NCBI GenBank assembly: GCA_001418405.1
Contig: LIQL01000244.1
Span: forward strand, 27,065 to 91,064
DNA length: 64,000 nt
Origin: Streptomyces diastatochromogenes
Lineage (GTDB): Bacteria; Actinomycetota; Actinomycetes; Streptomycetales; Streptomycetaceae
Direction: 5' to 3'
Shown here: one piece after another, positions 51,126 through 59,945 of the stretch
Layout: each line of letters starts with the position of its first letter
Numbering within the stretch: position 1 is the stretch's first letter
The notes under the pieces: generated by a model
What the model saw: only the letters and a program-made list of their open reading frames with translations
The model's database searches: none
What the model was told of the DNA's origin: nothing
Position numbers and translations under genes: made by a program

Positions 51126-51430
51126 CACTCGGCGGGACGGGGTTTCCAGACCCGCCAGCTGCACCGCTACCGGCGCGGGGCGGAGTACCGGCCCGGCCCG
51201 CAGGCCGCGGCCCTGAGGCAGATCGTCGTGCAGAACTACTACCTCGACGCGGCAGGCCGCCTGCGTTGGCGCACCGCCGACGACGGCGGCCTGCCGCCCT
51301 CCTCCTCGGCAATCGTCTCGCCCTACGACACCACGGCGCGTTACGTCCGTCACGGGCACATCATCAGCTGGAAGGGGTTCGCCGCGCATGTCACCGAGAC
51401 GTGCGCCTCCGGCAGCGCCAACATTGATTT
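51126..51430 (+). pseudogene. IS1182-family transposase relic
   Basis: One frame reads TRQLHRYRRGAEY, ALRQIVVQNYYLDAAGRLRW, GGLPPSSSAIVSPYDTTARY and HIISWKGFAAHVTETCA, a central IS1182 transposase block (IVSPYD plus WKGF.AH.TE). Start, DDE end and repeats are missing. The remaining 51431-51780 shows no supported gene. Confidence 0.65.
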
Positions 51431-51781
51431 CATCGGGTCGTCATATGGGAGCCGCGCGGCTCCATCGGGATTGGGAGCCATGGTTAGGGCGTTCGTGGCG
51501 GGGTGTACTCGCCTGCGGATCGTGATCTCCGGTGGGAACGAGAGCCAATGATCGGGTGAGCTTCCCGCTCTGGGACGGAGTGTCCGGCGAGGCCGTCGCG
51601 GTACTGTCGACAGCGTGTGGGTGCGAGCCCTGGGACCCCTCCCTGACAAGTCGCGGCCAGGGCCCGCCCGGTTGCAATGCCTGGACCTCCGCTAACGAGC
51701 AGCACATAGGCCAGCCAAGTAACCCATAGGTAACTTCTGGGCGCTTGCGGCCCGTGATGTGGATCACAACCTGCACAGGCG

Positions 51782-51808
51782 TGTCACAGCCGGGCGGGGT
51801 GCCTCGTC
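51782..51808 (+). promoter_or_regulatory. ECF41-type promoter
   Basis: TGTCACA (51782-51788), exactly 16 bases, CGTC (51805-51808): the motif and spacing reported for ECF41 sigma factors. It lies 9 bases before the SDR start codon, and the ECF41 sigma gene itself is next downstream. Confidence 0.8.
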
Positions 51809-51817
51809 TCAGGGGGC

Positions 51818-52561
51818 ATGACGAACACGGAAAAGACCTCGGTGCTGATCACTGGAGGCAACAAAGGACTGGGTTTCGAGGCGGCGCGGCGGCTGGGGGA
51901 GCTGGGGTGGACGGTCTTCCTCGGCTCGCGTGACGAAGGTCGGGGCCGGGCGGCCGCCGACAGGCTGGCCGACGGTGGCGTGAAGGTGGTCATGGTCCCG
52001 CTTGACGTCACCTCGGACGAGTCGGTGGCCGACGCCGTACGGGCCGTGCGGCAGCACACCGACCGGTTGGACGTGCTGATCAACAACGCCGGCGCGCCGG
52101 GAAAGGGTGTCGCGCCCGCGGACGCGACGGCCAACGACATTCACTCCGTCTACGACACCAACGTGTACGGACCGGTCAGGGTCACACAGGCGTTCCTTCC
52201 CCTGCTGCAGGCAGCGGACAACCCGCGGGTGGTGATGGTGTCCAGCGCCGGAGGTTCCTTCACGGTCGTGACCGATCCGGAGCAGCCCTTCTCGAAGATC
52301 CACGAGCTGGCCTACAGCTCGTCTAAAGCGGCGCTGAACATGATCACCGTCCGGTACGCACAGGCGCTCCCGAAGATCAAGTTCAACGTCGCCACTCCCG
52401 GAGAGGTCGCCAACCGCAAGTTCGCCGCCACCGACATGAACAACCACACCGGCCAGCTGACGGTCACCGAGGGCACCGACTCGATTCTCCGGCTCGCGAT
52501 GCTCGACACCGACGGGCCGACCGGGATCTTCGTCGACCGCCTCGGCCCCGTCGCGTGGTGA
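51818..52561 (+). CDS. short-chain dehydrogenase/reductase, probable ECF41 target
   Basis: 247 residues: VLITGGNKGLGFEAARRLGE, LGSRDEGRGRAAADRL (NADP), VLINNAGAPGKGVAPADATA, VVMVSSAGGSF, AYSSSKAALNMITVRYAQAL (Tyr/Lys dyad) and FNVATPGEV. The carbonyl reductase-like GGNKGLG start is typical of the subgroup induced with ECF41 genes. The -10 ends 9 bases before the ATG, leaving almost no leader. The gene immediately precedes the ECF41 sigma factor (134 bases) on the same strand. Confidence 0.87.
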   Translation: MTNTEKTSVLITGGNKGLGFEAARRLGELGWTVFLGSRDEGRGRAAADRLADGGVKVVMVPLDVTSDESVADAVRAVRQHTDRLDVLINNAGAPGKGVAPADATANDIHSVYDTNVYGPVRVTQAFLPLLQAADNPRVVMVSSAGGSFTVVTDPEQPFSKIHELAYSSSKAALNMITVRYAQALPKIKFNVATPGEVANRKFAATDMNNHTGQLTVTEGTDSILRLAMLDTDGPTGIFVDRLGPVAW

Positions 52562-52695
52562 CCGTCGCGCAGCACGCCGCCCAGCCGCCCTTCTGCAAGT
52601 CGGCGGCCGGACGGTGCGGGGGAACCGCCCGCCGGGAAGGTTTTCGCGGGCCGCCGGGTTGCCGCTGACGGCAGAAACGTGAGGGAGGAGTCGGC

Positions 52696-53631
52696 GTGGG
52701 TCGGACCGAGGAGTTCGAGGGGCTGCGGCCGCTGCTGTTCTCGATCGCGTACCGGATCCTCGGCAGTGTGAGCGAGGCCGAGGACGCGGTCCAGGAGACC
52801 TGGCTGCGCTGGGAGGCCGCCGCGACGGAGCCCGACTCGGCCAAGGCGTATCTGTCGTCCGTGGTGACGCGGGTCTCGATCGACGTCTTGAAGTCGGCCC
52901 GGGTACGGCGGGAGGCGTACGTCGGCCCGTGGTTCCCCGAACCGCTGCTGACCGACCCGTACCAGGACCCGGAGCGCTCGGCGGAGCTGGCCGACTCGCT
53001 GTCGATGGCGGCGCTGCTCCTCCTCGAGCGCCTCAGCCCGCTGGAGCGCGCGGTCTTCGTCCTGCGCGAGGTGTTCGCCTTCGGCTTCCCCGAGATCGCC
53101 TCGGCTGTGGGGCGCTCGGAGGCGGCGTGCCGCCAACTCGCCGTGCGGGCCCGCCGCCACATGGACGCCGGCCGGCCCCGGTTCGAGGCCGACCGCCGGG
53201 AACGCGACGCGCTCGCCGAGCGGTTCTTCGACGCCCTCCGGGAAGGAGACGTCGACAGCCTGCGCGAGCTCCTCGCCGCCGACGTGTCGCTGGTCGGCGA
53301 CGGCGGCGGCAAGACCCCGCAGTTGGCCAGGACCGTCATGGGTGCCGACAACGTGGCCCGGCTGTTCGCCTCGTACTTCCCCCGGCTCGTGCGCATCGAC
53401 GTGACCTGGGAGGCCGGCGAGGTGAACGGCCAACCCGGTGCGGTCTTCCGCGACCGGGACGGCAGGGTCCTCACCGCCATGGCGCTCGACGTACTCGACG
53501 GACAGATCCAGACGATCCGCTCGGTGACCAACCCCGACAAGCTCGGCCACATGGGGCCGGTGGCGGACGCCTGGGCGGTCACCCGCGAGGCAAACGAGGC
53601 CCGCCGGCCGCCGAGTGACCGAAAGAACTGA
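52696..53631 (+). CDS. ECF41-group RNA polymerase sigma factor (SigJ-like)
   Basis: 311 residues. Sigma-2: LLFSIAYRILGSVSEAEDAV and QETWLRWEAA (WLRW is diagnostic of ECF41). Sigma-4: LSPLERAVFVLREVFAFGF and EIASAVGRSEAACRQLAVRA. A C-terminal NTF2/SnoaL-like domain (about 170-290) contains DGGGK and NPDKLGH, the ECF41 regulatory motifs that act in place of an anti-sigma factor. GGGAGGAG precedes the GTG. The SDR just upstream carries an exact target promoter. No carboxymuconolactone decarboxylase gene, the commonest partner, is near; here the SDR takes its place. Confidence 0.9.
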   Translation: MGRTEEFEGLRPLLFSIAYRILGSVSEAEDAVQETWLRWEAAATEPDSAKAYLSSVVTRVSIDVLKSARVRREAYVGPWFPEPLLTDPYQDPERSAELADSLSMAALLLLERLSPLERAVFVLREVFAFGFPEIASAVGRSEAACRQLAVRARRHMDAGRPRFEADRRERDALAERFFDALREGDVDSLRELLAADVSLVGDGGGKTPQLARTVMGADNVARLFASYFPRLVRIDVTWEAGEVNGQPGAVFRDRDGRVLTAMALDVLDGQIQTIRSVTNPDKLGHMGPVADAWAVTREANEARRPPSDRKN

Positions 53632-53867
53632 CCGCACTCCGGGCCTGCCGCCCACCACCCGCACCCGTGCCCCTGCAACGCGGAAGCAGGCCCTGGCGTC
53701 ACCCGCCACCGTTCACTGGGCTCTGACTCACTTCCTGTGGTGACGAGTGGTGATGCTCGCTACTTGCAGTGATTTGCCCAGTTCGGGCTGCAATCCAGCA
53801 CCTGGGCTCTGAGAGGTCGCGCAGATAGGTGCTGTGGGGGCCTCGGCGGCCCCGCACGGCTGGGCGT

Positions 53868-54011
53868 GGACACCGTCCGCTTCGGCCGGATCGACACCCC
53901 ACTCCTGGACTCGCGGCCGGGGCTGGACTCCGACGACGCGATCACCGCCGCCGGGTCGATCACTCCTTTCGGCCGCTTCGGCACCGTCGAGGAAGCCGCT
54001 GCCTCGGCCTT
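53868..54011 (+). pseudogene. SDR C-terminal relic
   Basis: The frame reads DTVRFGRIDTPLLDSRPGLD and ITPFGRFGTVEEAAASAFY, as in the substrate-loop and C-terminal part of SDR enzymes. It is cut before the DGG end by the TetR gene terminus and has no N-terminus. The 236 bases before it hold nothing else. Confidence 0.5.
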
Positions 54012-54629
54012 TTACAGCGGAGCGTCCGTCTGCTGGCGTGCCGGGGTCGAGAAGGCGGCGAACGCAGCGTCCAGCAGTTTGCCGAGGTCCTCTTGGCCGT
54101 CGCTCGCACTCCATTGCCCGAGGACGATCCACAAGATTTCGAGCGCCGCCGCTACGCGTACGTTGGCGATGACCGATGACCCGTCGGTCGAGGGGGTTGT
54201 CTTCTGCAGTCGGGCGACGATCTCTGGTCGCCATTCAGTCTGCTTCTCGCGGAGGCGTGCGCACAGGGCTGGGGTCTGCTCGATGAGACCGAGGATCGTC
54301 ACGAGTTCCTGGACGTCGCGCACGAGGAACCTCACGGCTGACTCCAGGGCGTTGCGCAGCCTGCTCCAGTCGTCCTGGTTGGCCCGCTCGGCATCGAGCG
54401 CGTCAGTGAAGACGTCACCGACAGGGTCGAAGACGAACAGGACCACGTCTTCCTTGGTGCCGAAGTAGCGCAGGAAGGTGCTCCGCGACACTCCGGCGGC
54501 TTCGGAGAGGTCGGCGAAGGTGACCTGGTTGAAGCCGGTGAGGCAGAACCGGTTGAACGCGACGCGGGCCAGCTCTGCTCGCACCGCGTGGCGGCTGATC
54601 TCACGGGTACCGACTGGCGCTGCGCTCAT
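54012..54629 (-). CDS. TetR-family repressor
   Basis: 205 residues: HAVRAELARVAFNRFCLTGF, VTFADLSEAAGVSRSTFLRY and FGTKEDVVLFVFDPVGDVF form the HTH and first helices; the ligand domain follows (VRFLVRDVQELVTILGLIEQ). The ATG at 54629 fits the family; the frame is open to 54785. It is divergent from the enoyl-CoA hydratase-like gene, with an 8+8 inverted repeat 5 bases before its start. The ribosome site is weak. Confidence 0.86.
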   Translation of the reverse strand: MSAAPVGTREISRHAVRAELARVAFNRFCLTGFNQVTFADLSEAAGVSRSTFLRYFGTKEDVVLFVFDPVGDVFTDALDAERANQDDWSRLRNALESAVRFLVRDVQELVTILGLIEQTPALCARLREKQTEWRPEIVARLQKTTPSTDGSSVIANVRVAAALEILWIVLGQWSASDGQEDLGKLLDAAFAAFSTPARQQTDAPL

Positions 54630-54633
54630 GGGG

Positions 54634-54657
54634 ACGAGTGTACTCCGACACACTCGT
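54634..54657. promoter_or_regulatory. TetR operator palindrome
   Basis: ACGAGTGT-N8-ACACTCGT is a perfect inverted repeat next to the TetR start. Further towards the hydratase gene CTCAGT...ACTGAG (54691-54714) may be a second site. Confidence 0.7.
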
Positions 54658-54783
54658 TTGCTTCTTCGGATACAGGTTCCTAACCTGATACTCAGTGTCA
54701 GTTGCGATACTGAGATTCGCGACGCTGTCCCCAGTCGGCGGCCCGGTCGCAGGCCGTCCCCTACCGCGATATGGAGCCACCTC

Positions 54784-55644
54784 ATGAGCTACGAAGACCT
54801 TCCCGCCCTGACGATCGACGTCTCGGACGGGGTCGCGACGGTGACAATCGATCACCCGCCGCTCAATCTGATGGACGCGGTCCTCCTGCCGTCACTCCGG
54901 GCATTCGTCGCGCGTGTGCGGGACGACGCCGACGTCCGCGTCATTGTCTTCGAGAGCGCTGACCCGGAGTTCTTCGTTGCGCACGGTGACATGGCCTACC
55001 TCACCGACCCTGACGCGCTGCCTGCGGCCACTCGCGCTGCGATCGCGGCCGCGCCGGGCTCGACCGTCCCGGAAGGCCTGAACATCCTCCAGGCGATGAG
55101 CGAGGAGGTCCGCTCGCTGCCGCAGGTCACCATCGGCAAGCTCGCGGGCTTCGCGCGCGGCGCGGGCAACGAGTTCTTCATGTACCTGGACATGCGATTC
55201 GCGGCGATCGGCAAGTCGGGGCAGGGGCAGCCGGAGTCCTTGATGGGGATCCTCCCTGGAGGCGGCGGCACGGTGAACATGACGCGCCTGGCAGGAAGGG
55301 CCCGCGCGCTGGAGCTCATCCTCGGCGCCGAGCTCGTGGGCGCGGAGCTCGCGGAACGGTACGGCCTGATCAACCGTGCCCTGCCCGCCGCAGAACTCGA
55401 TCCCTTCGTCGACACCCTCGCCCGACGGATCGCCGGCCTCCGGCCGGAGGTGATCTCCATCACGAAGGCTGCGGTCGACGCGGTCGCGCAGCCGATTCCG
55501 CGTGCGGCGTACGCCGTTGAGAACGAGGGCCTGTTCGCGGCGTTCGGCGATGAGGTCACCGAACTCGCCCACAAGCTGCTCGCCGCTGGTATCCAGACCC
55601 GCGAGGGCGAACGGGACCACGAGCGCATCGCCAACAGCATCTGA
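54784..55644 (+). CDS. enoyl-CoA hydratase/isomerase family protein
   Basis: 286 residues: ATVTIDHPPLNLMDAVLLPS, VIVFESADPEFFVAHGD, KLAGFARGAGNEFFMYLDMR (oxyanion hole Ala-Gly) and PESLMGILPGGGGTVNMTRL with one Glu in the usual catalytic region, then ARALELILGAELVGAELAER. The substrate is unknown; the family hydrates enoyl-CoA or catalyses related isomerisation and decarboxylation. The ATG at 54784 has no strong ribosome site. It is probably repressed by the divergent TetR. Confidence 0.83.
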   Translation: MSYEDLPALTIDVSDGVATVTIDHPPLNLMDAVLLPSLRAFVARVRDDADVRVIVFESADPEFFVAHGDMAYLTDPDALPAATRAAIAAAPGSTVPEGLNILQAMSEEVRSLPQVTIGKLAGFARGAGNEFFMYLDMRFAAIGKSGQGQPESLMGILPGGGGTVNMTRLAGRARALELILGAELVGAELAERYGLINRALPAAELDPFVDTLARRIAGLRPEVISITKAAVDAVAQPIPRAAYAVENEGLFAAFGDEVTELAHKLLAAGIQTREGERDHERIANSI

Positions 55645-55943
55645 GTGCCCAAGCTCTCGCCATCCGTGCGCAGAGGCTCCGTGGGAAGAGTTCCTCAGCC
55701 ATTGCCGGCACGCGCGTTGTCGAGTGGTCAGGTCGACCACCCTGGTTCGCCGGGCCTGTCGGGAAAACGACCGGCTGAAGCGCCGGAAACGGCGGGCAGG
55801 GGAGTGGATGGCGCAAGTAGCCGTAAGTTTGACAACGCTGTTCGGCCGCGCGGATAGGCGCGGTTGGGAAGGTAGGTAGCCGAGCGGGCGCAGGTCTCAT
55901 TGATCATGGAGTTGCTGACGCTCTGTGATTTCCGAGGAGACCT

Positions 55944-56230
55944 GTGCCTGCGCTTCCATCATGGCTGACCGAGCCGCTCTGGGACCAATTCGCGGTCCTG
56001 CTGCCCGAGCGGCCGGAATACCACCCGGACCATCCACTTGGCTGCCACCGCCGACGCATCAGCGACCGGACATCTTCGACAAGATGCTGCAACTGCTGCG
56101 CTTCGGCTGTTCTTACGAGGCGATCGCCGACACAACCTGCTCGGCCACCACGATCCGCAGCCGCCGCGACGAATGGATACGACTGGGCGTCTTCGCCCGA
56201 CTCAAGCAGATCTCGCCACGCACTCCACAT
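55944..56230 (+). pseudogene. IS5-family transposase N-terminal relic, frameshifted
   Basis: A first frame reads PALPSWLTEPLWDQFAVLLP and HPLGCHRRRISDR, then sense passes near 56060 to another frame with FDKMLQLLRFGCSYEAIADT and SRRDEWIRLGVFARLKQ. This is the N-terminal domain of an IS5 transposase subgroup beginning VPALPS. No catalytic residues remain. The flanking stretches 55645-55943 and 56231-56519 contain no supported gene. Confidence 0.6.
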
Positions 56231-56519
56231 GCTGGGTCATCGGGAACAAGTGCAGCACGCAATTCACCCAGAGCGACAACTGCCATTGCAGTGCTGGGCA
56301 ATGGCGTCACGACCTGGACGCGGCCTTCCCTCTGACCCACCCTCGTGCCTCTCACCGTCGGAGAGGGCGCCATCAACGAAAAGCAGGGCAACATAGCTCC
56401 GCACCGCCGGTTAGACAAACCGGCAATAGCGCGGAGTATTGATCGCCCCGGTCACCTACCACCTATGGCGCCCGTAGGACCGGCACAAGATACCCGCCGC
56501 CAAGACGAAAGAACCCGGT

Positions 56520-56795
56520 ATGCGCACAGAGATCGACGAGACTCTGGGTCCTCGGTATAGCCCTGCTCGCATCCGCGCGACCTGGGACGGAACAGGGAGC
56601 GTGGAAGATGCCTCAAAGGCGCTTGGATTCTCACGGGCAATGGGATACGACCTGATCCGCAACGGGCAGTTTCCGTGCCGGGTGCTGCGCATCGGCCGCA
56701 AAACGCGCGTCGTCACTGCGTCCCTGCTCCGTGTGCTCGAAAGCGGAGACCCGGAGTACAACGACGCCGGAGACAGACGCGCCCCGACGTCCTAG
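56520..56795 (+). CDS. small HTH DNA-binding protein, excisionase-like
   Basis: 91 residues: ETLGPRYSPARIRATWDGTG, SVEDASKALGFSRAMGYDLI (winged HTH), NGQFPCRVLRIGRKTRVVTA and SLLRVLESGD. The VLRIGRKTRV wing followed by a short helix is the MerR-like excisionase/AlpA form found beside integrases in Streptomyces integrative elements. No integrase is left next to it, so it is probably an orphan of a lost element. The ATG follows a weak AAGA sequence. Confidence 0.65.
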   Translation: MRTEIDETLGPRYSPARIRATWDGTGSVEDASKALGFSRAMGYDLIRNGQFPCRVLRIGRKTRVVTASLLRVLESGDPEYNDAGDRRAPTS

Positions 56796-56889
56796 GCCAG
56801 ATACGGGCGAGGCCCGCCAGGCTCCCGGCGCCTCGCCGTCTCATCGGCGCCCATGGGACGCCGTGCTCCGTCGTAGGCCGCTCCGGGCA

Positions 56890-56923
56890 GAAGCCCCGTC
56901 GGGATCGTCCCCGACGGGGCTTC
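56890..56923. terminator. strong terminator hairpin
   Basis: GAAGCCCCGTCGGG (56890-56903) pairs perfectly with CCCGACGGGGCTTC (56910-56923) across a 6-base loop. It lies after the excisionase-like gene; no oppositely oriented complete gene explains it, so it may also be the old end of a deleted gene. Confidence 0.85.
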
Positions 56924-57040
56924 GCCATGTCACCGGCTATCACACGCCTATCACCAACTGGGCGGACCCTCGCACCGCAGAAGGCTCTGACCTGCTGTTT
57001 CATGCCCTCGATGGAATGACTGGACGCCCAGAGACGGCCG

Positions 57041-57139
57041 TTACAACCTGTGCCAGGTCGTCCCGAGGGCAGCCCCCAGGACGAGGACGGGGGCGCCGTC
57101 GGGACCGTCGATCCGGTGCTGCAGGGTCTTCTCGCTCAC
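57041..57139 (-). pseudogene. N-terminal stump of a 3-oxoadipate enol-lactonase-like hydrolase (PcaD type)
   Basis: A GTG at 57139 opens SEKTLQHRIDGPDGAPVLVL and GAALGTTWH, which I recognise as the start of actinobacterial 3-oxoadipate enol-lactonases of the protocatechuate pathway. Sense ends after 32 codons at a TAA (57041-57043), and the Ser, Asp and His of the enzyme are absent. No other pca gene lies in view. This truncation looks like the breakpoint where accessory DNA replaced the rest. Confidence 0.6.
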
Positions 57140-57204
57140 CCGACCACGCTAACCGACGCCGTGACGCGGTCCTGACACCCGGGTAAGGAAGCAGGGGGAA
57201 CAGA

Positions 57205-57777
57205 TCAGAAGTGCACGGTCGAAACGGTGTAAACGACCGGGTGCCCCGGCTCGTCGTCGCTGACCACGATGCGCTGGGACGGCTGCGGCGCCGGGCGGTT
57301 GACCGTGACGCCCCGCCAGGGCCAGTTGGCGCTGAAGTCCCAACCGACCTTGGCGGCCTGCTCCGGGGAGATCGGGACCGCGCCCTTCTTGAGGGCGGCG
57401 GTGCTGGTGCCGACGGCCGCGAGGTACTTCTCCAGGCCCCAGTCGTTGGTCCGGAACTGCACGAACAGCGAACTGGTCTGCCAGGAGTTGGTCTCGTAGT
57501 AGTAGACCGGGGTGGAGCCGATGGGCACCGGGACGTCGTAGATCCGCTGCTGGAGCTTGGAGGGAAAGGCGTTGGTCAGGCCGGTGGCGGCGGCCTCGGA
57601 CTCCTTGTCCTCGCCGCTGTCCCGGCTCTGCTCGGCCGAGATGACGAAGTAGCCGGCCGGGATCGTGATCAGCAGGAAGATGACCAGCGCCAGCAACAGG
57701 GGCCGGCGCGGCCGGGGGCGGGGCGCGGTCGTGGGGTGGTGCTCGTCGGGCATGGCGGCGGGGTCCGGTTCGGTCAT
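57205..57777 (-). CDS. hypothetical membrane-anchored protein
   Basis: 190 residues: a proline-rich cytoplasmic start, one membrane segment (RPLLLALVIFLLITIPAGYF, about 30-50) and an extracytoplasmic domain (IYDVPVPIGSTPVYYYETN, LFVQFRTNDWGLEKYLAAVG, PISPEQAAKVGWDFSANWPW). I do not recognise the domain. The ATG overlaps the ROK kinase stop by four bases (57774-57777), so it is coupled to the sugar-uptake operon and may be a cell-surface accessory of it. Confidence 0.72.
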   Translation of the reverse strand: MTEPDPAAMPDEHHPTTAPRPRPRRPLLLALVIFLLITIPAGYFVISAEQSRDSGEDKESEAAATGLTNAFPSKLQQRIYDVPVPIGSTPVYYYETNSWQTSSLFVQFRTNDWGLEKYLAAVGTSTAALKKGAVPISPEQAAKVGWDFSANWPWRGVTVNRPAPQPSQRIVVSDDEPGHPVVYTVSTVHF

Positions 57778-58895
57778 CGGCGGCCGGACCGTTCGTAGCG
57801 CTCGTAGCGCTCCACGCGGCGGCGGTTGGCGCGCCGGAAGCGGCGGGCCACCAGGCGGGCCAGGTCGGCGGCGCCGACCATGCCGGCCTCGGGGCCCAGC
57901 TGGGCCTTGGTGAGGGTGGCCTCGGGGCGGTAGCCGCGGCCGGTGAGGTGGCGTCGGAAGGCGTCCCGGGCCGGGCCGATCAGCAGGTCGTCGGCGGCGC
58001 TGACGCCACCGCCGATGACGAAGCAGGACGGGTCGAGGGCGGCGGCGAGGTTGGCGATTCCGACGCCGAGCCACTGGCCGATGTCCTGGAGGAGTTCGAC
58101 GCACATCGCGTCGCCCTCCCGGGCCAGCTCGGTGATCAGCGGTCCGGTGATGTCACCGACCCGTCCGCCGACCCGCTCGATGATGTTGTACGCGACCGGG
58201 GAGTCGGCGGCGGCCAGCTCCCGGGCCTCGCGGACCAGGGCGTTGCCCGAGCTGTACTGCTCCCAGCAGCCGCGGTTGCCGCACGGGCAGCGGTGCCCGC
58301 CGGGGACCACCTGCATGTGACCGAACTCGCCCGCCACCCCGTACTTGCCGCGCTTGACGGCGCCGTCCTCCAGGATGGCGCCGCCGATGCCGGTGCCGAG
58401 CGTGATCATGACGAGGTGGTCCTGGCCGCGGCCGGCGCCGAACCGCCACTCCGCCCAGGCCGCGGTGTTGGCGTCGTTGTCGACCATCACCGGAACCGCC
58501 AGCCGGCCGGCGAGCCGGTCGCGCAGCGGCTCGTTGCGCCAGTTCAGGTGCGGGGCGAAGAGCACCCGGGAGCGGTCGGCGTCGACCCAGCCGGCCGCGC
58601 CGATGCCGACCGCGTGCACGTCGTGCCGGTCGGAGAGGTCCAGCACCAGCTCGGTGATGGTGTCCTCGACGACCTTGGGGCTCTTGGACTTGTCCGGCGT
58701 CTCGGTGCGGACCTTCTCCAAGATGGTGCCGTCGGCGTCGACCACGCCGGCCATCACCTTGGTGCCGCCGATGTCGATGCCGACGGTGGGCACCCGGGGG
58801 GCGGTCAGGTGGGAGCGGCGCTCTCTGGCCCCGACGGTGCGCAGGACGGTGGCGCGGGCGCTCCCGCGCTGCGCCCGGTCCCGGTACATGCTCAT
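57774..58895 (-). CDS. ROK-family sugar kinase
   Basis: 373 residues. ATP loop VGIDIGGTKVMAGVVD, catalytic Asp in MVDNDANTAAWAEWRFG, LGTGIGGAILEDG, and the ROK zinc signature HRCPCGNRGCWEQY. No DNA-binding domain, so it is a kinase rather than a ROK repressor. The N-terminal 35 residues precede the core and the Arg-rich tail is unusual. GGGGGGTGATCC lies before the ATG. Its place after the ABC transporter suggests it phosphorylates the imported sugar. Confidence 0.88.
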   Translation of the reverse strand: MSMYRDRAQRGSARATVLRTVGARERRSHLTAPRVPTVGIDIGGTKVMAGVVDADGTILEKVRTETPDKSKSPKVVEDTITELVLDLSDRHDVHAVGIGAAGWVDADRSRVLFAPHLNWRNEPLRDRLAGRLAVPVMVDNDANTAAWAEWRFGAGRGQDHLVMITLGTGIGGAILEDGAVKRGKYGVAGEFGHMQVVPGGHRCPCGNRGCWEQYSSGNALVREARELAAADSPVAYNIIERVGGRVGDITGPLITELAREGDAMCVELLQDIGQWLGVGIANLAAALDPSCFVIGGGVSAADDLLIGPARDAFRRHLTGRGYRPEATLTKAQLGPEAGMVGAADLARLVARRFRRANRRRVERYERYERSGRR

Positions 58896-59135
58896 CGGAT
58901 CACCCCCCGGACCTCGTCGCCGGTACGGCTGCCGGGACAGCCGGGGCGGCTGCCGTTACGGTCTCGACGGCTGCGTGCGCGCAAGAGTCGTCTCGTCCCT
59001 GCGGGTGTCGGGGAGGCCGGGGGCCTCGGTGGATGGTCCGCTGCGATTGTGCATCACCCGCACCGTCCGGCGCACCGCGGTGCGGGGCGCCGGACGGCTC
59101 TGCGGCCGGGGGCCGGTGCGGGGCGCGGCGCGGGT
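58896..59135. other. gap inside the sugar operon, 240 bp
   Basis: Between the ABC ATPase stop and the ROK kinase start. No gene or convincing promoter was found; the kinase may have its own promoter or be read through. Confidence 0.4.
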
Positions 59136-59945
59136 TCACTCGGGCCGGTGACCGCCGGGGAACTCCGTCGGGCCGGTGCGGGCCAGTTCGTGGCTGAGCT
59201 GTTCCAGCTCGCTGCCACCCGCCATTTGGCGGGTCAGCTCCTCCAGCGCGATCTCCGACTTCAGGTGGCTGCCGGCCATCGTGCCGCGCTTGAGCAGGAC
59301 GAAGCGGTCGCCGACCAGGTAGGCGTGGTGCGGGTTGTGGGTGATCAACACCACCCCGAGGCCGGCGTCCCGGGCGGCCGCGACGTACTTGAGCACCACC
59401 CCGGACTGCTTCACGCCGAGCGCCGCGGTCGGCTCGTCCAGGACGAGGACCTTGGCGCCGAAGTAGACCGCGCGGGCGATGGCGACGCACTGTCGTTCGC
59501 CTCCGGAGAGCGTGCCGATGGGCTGGTCGACGTCGCGCAGGTCGATGCCCATCCGCAGCAGCTCGGCGCGGGTGGTCTCGCGCATGGTGCGCACGTCGAG
59601 CCGGCGGAACGGACCGACGCCGGTGGTCGGCTCGGAACCGAGGAAGAAGTTCCGCCACACCGGCATCAGCGGCACCACGGCCAGGTCCTGGTAGACCGTG
59701 GCGATGCCGCGGTCCAGGGCCTCCCTCGGGGAGCCGAGCCGGGTCTGTTCGCCCTCGATGCGGAAGGCGCCGGCGTCGTGCCGGTGCAGCCCCGCGATGA
59801 TCTTGATGAGGGTGGACTTGCCGGCGCCGTTGTCACCGAGGACGCAGGTGATCTCGCCCGCGTGCACCTCCAGCGACACGCCCGTCAGCGCCTTGACGTT
59901 GCCGTAGAACTTGCTGACGTCGTCGAGTTCGACCAGCGCCGTCAT
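59136..59945 (-). CDS. sugar ABC transporter ATPase, single-domain RbsA/FrcA type
   Basis: 269 residues with one nucleotide-binding domain: Walker [16 protein letters not shown]-loop [20 protein letters not shown], signature [15 protein letters not shown], Walker [13 protein letters not shown] and switch [14 protein letters not shown]. Short CUT2-type ATPases such as FrcA have this length, unlike the duplicated RbsA. The ATG overlaps the permease stop (59942-59945). It drives import of the sugar bound by the lipoprotein. Confidence 0.92.
   Translation of the reverse strand: MTALVELDDVSKFYGNVKALTGVSLEVHAGEITCVLGDNGAGKSTLIKIIAGLHRHDAGAFRIEGEQTRLGSPREALDRGIATVYQDLAVVPLMPVWRNFFLGSEPTTGVGPFRRLDVRTMRETTRAELLRMGIDLRDVDQPIGTLSGGERQCVAIARAVYFGAKVLVLDEPTAALGVKQSGVVLKYVAAARDAGLGVVLITHNPHHAYLVGDRFVLLKRGTMAGSHLKSEIALEELTRQMAGGSELEQLSHELARTGPTEFPGGHRPE

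Noticed and set aside
55800..57040. Attachment-site repeats for a lost integrative element
   Set aside because: The excisionase-like gene suggests one, but I found no matching direct repeat or tRNA 3' end within view.
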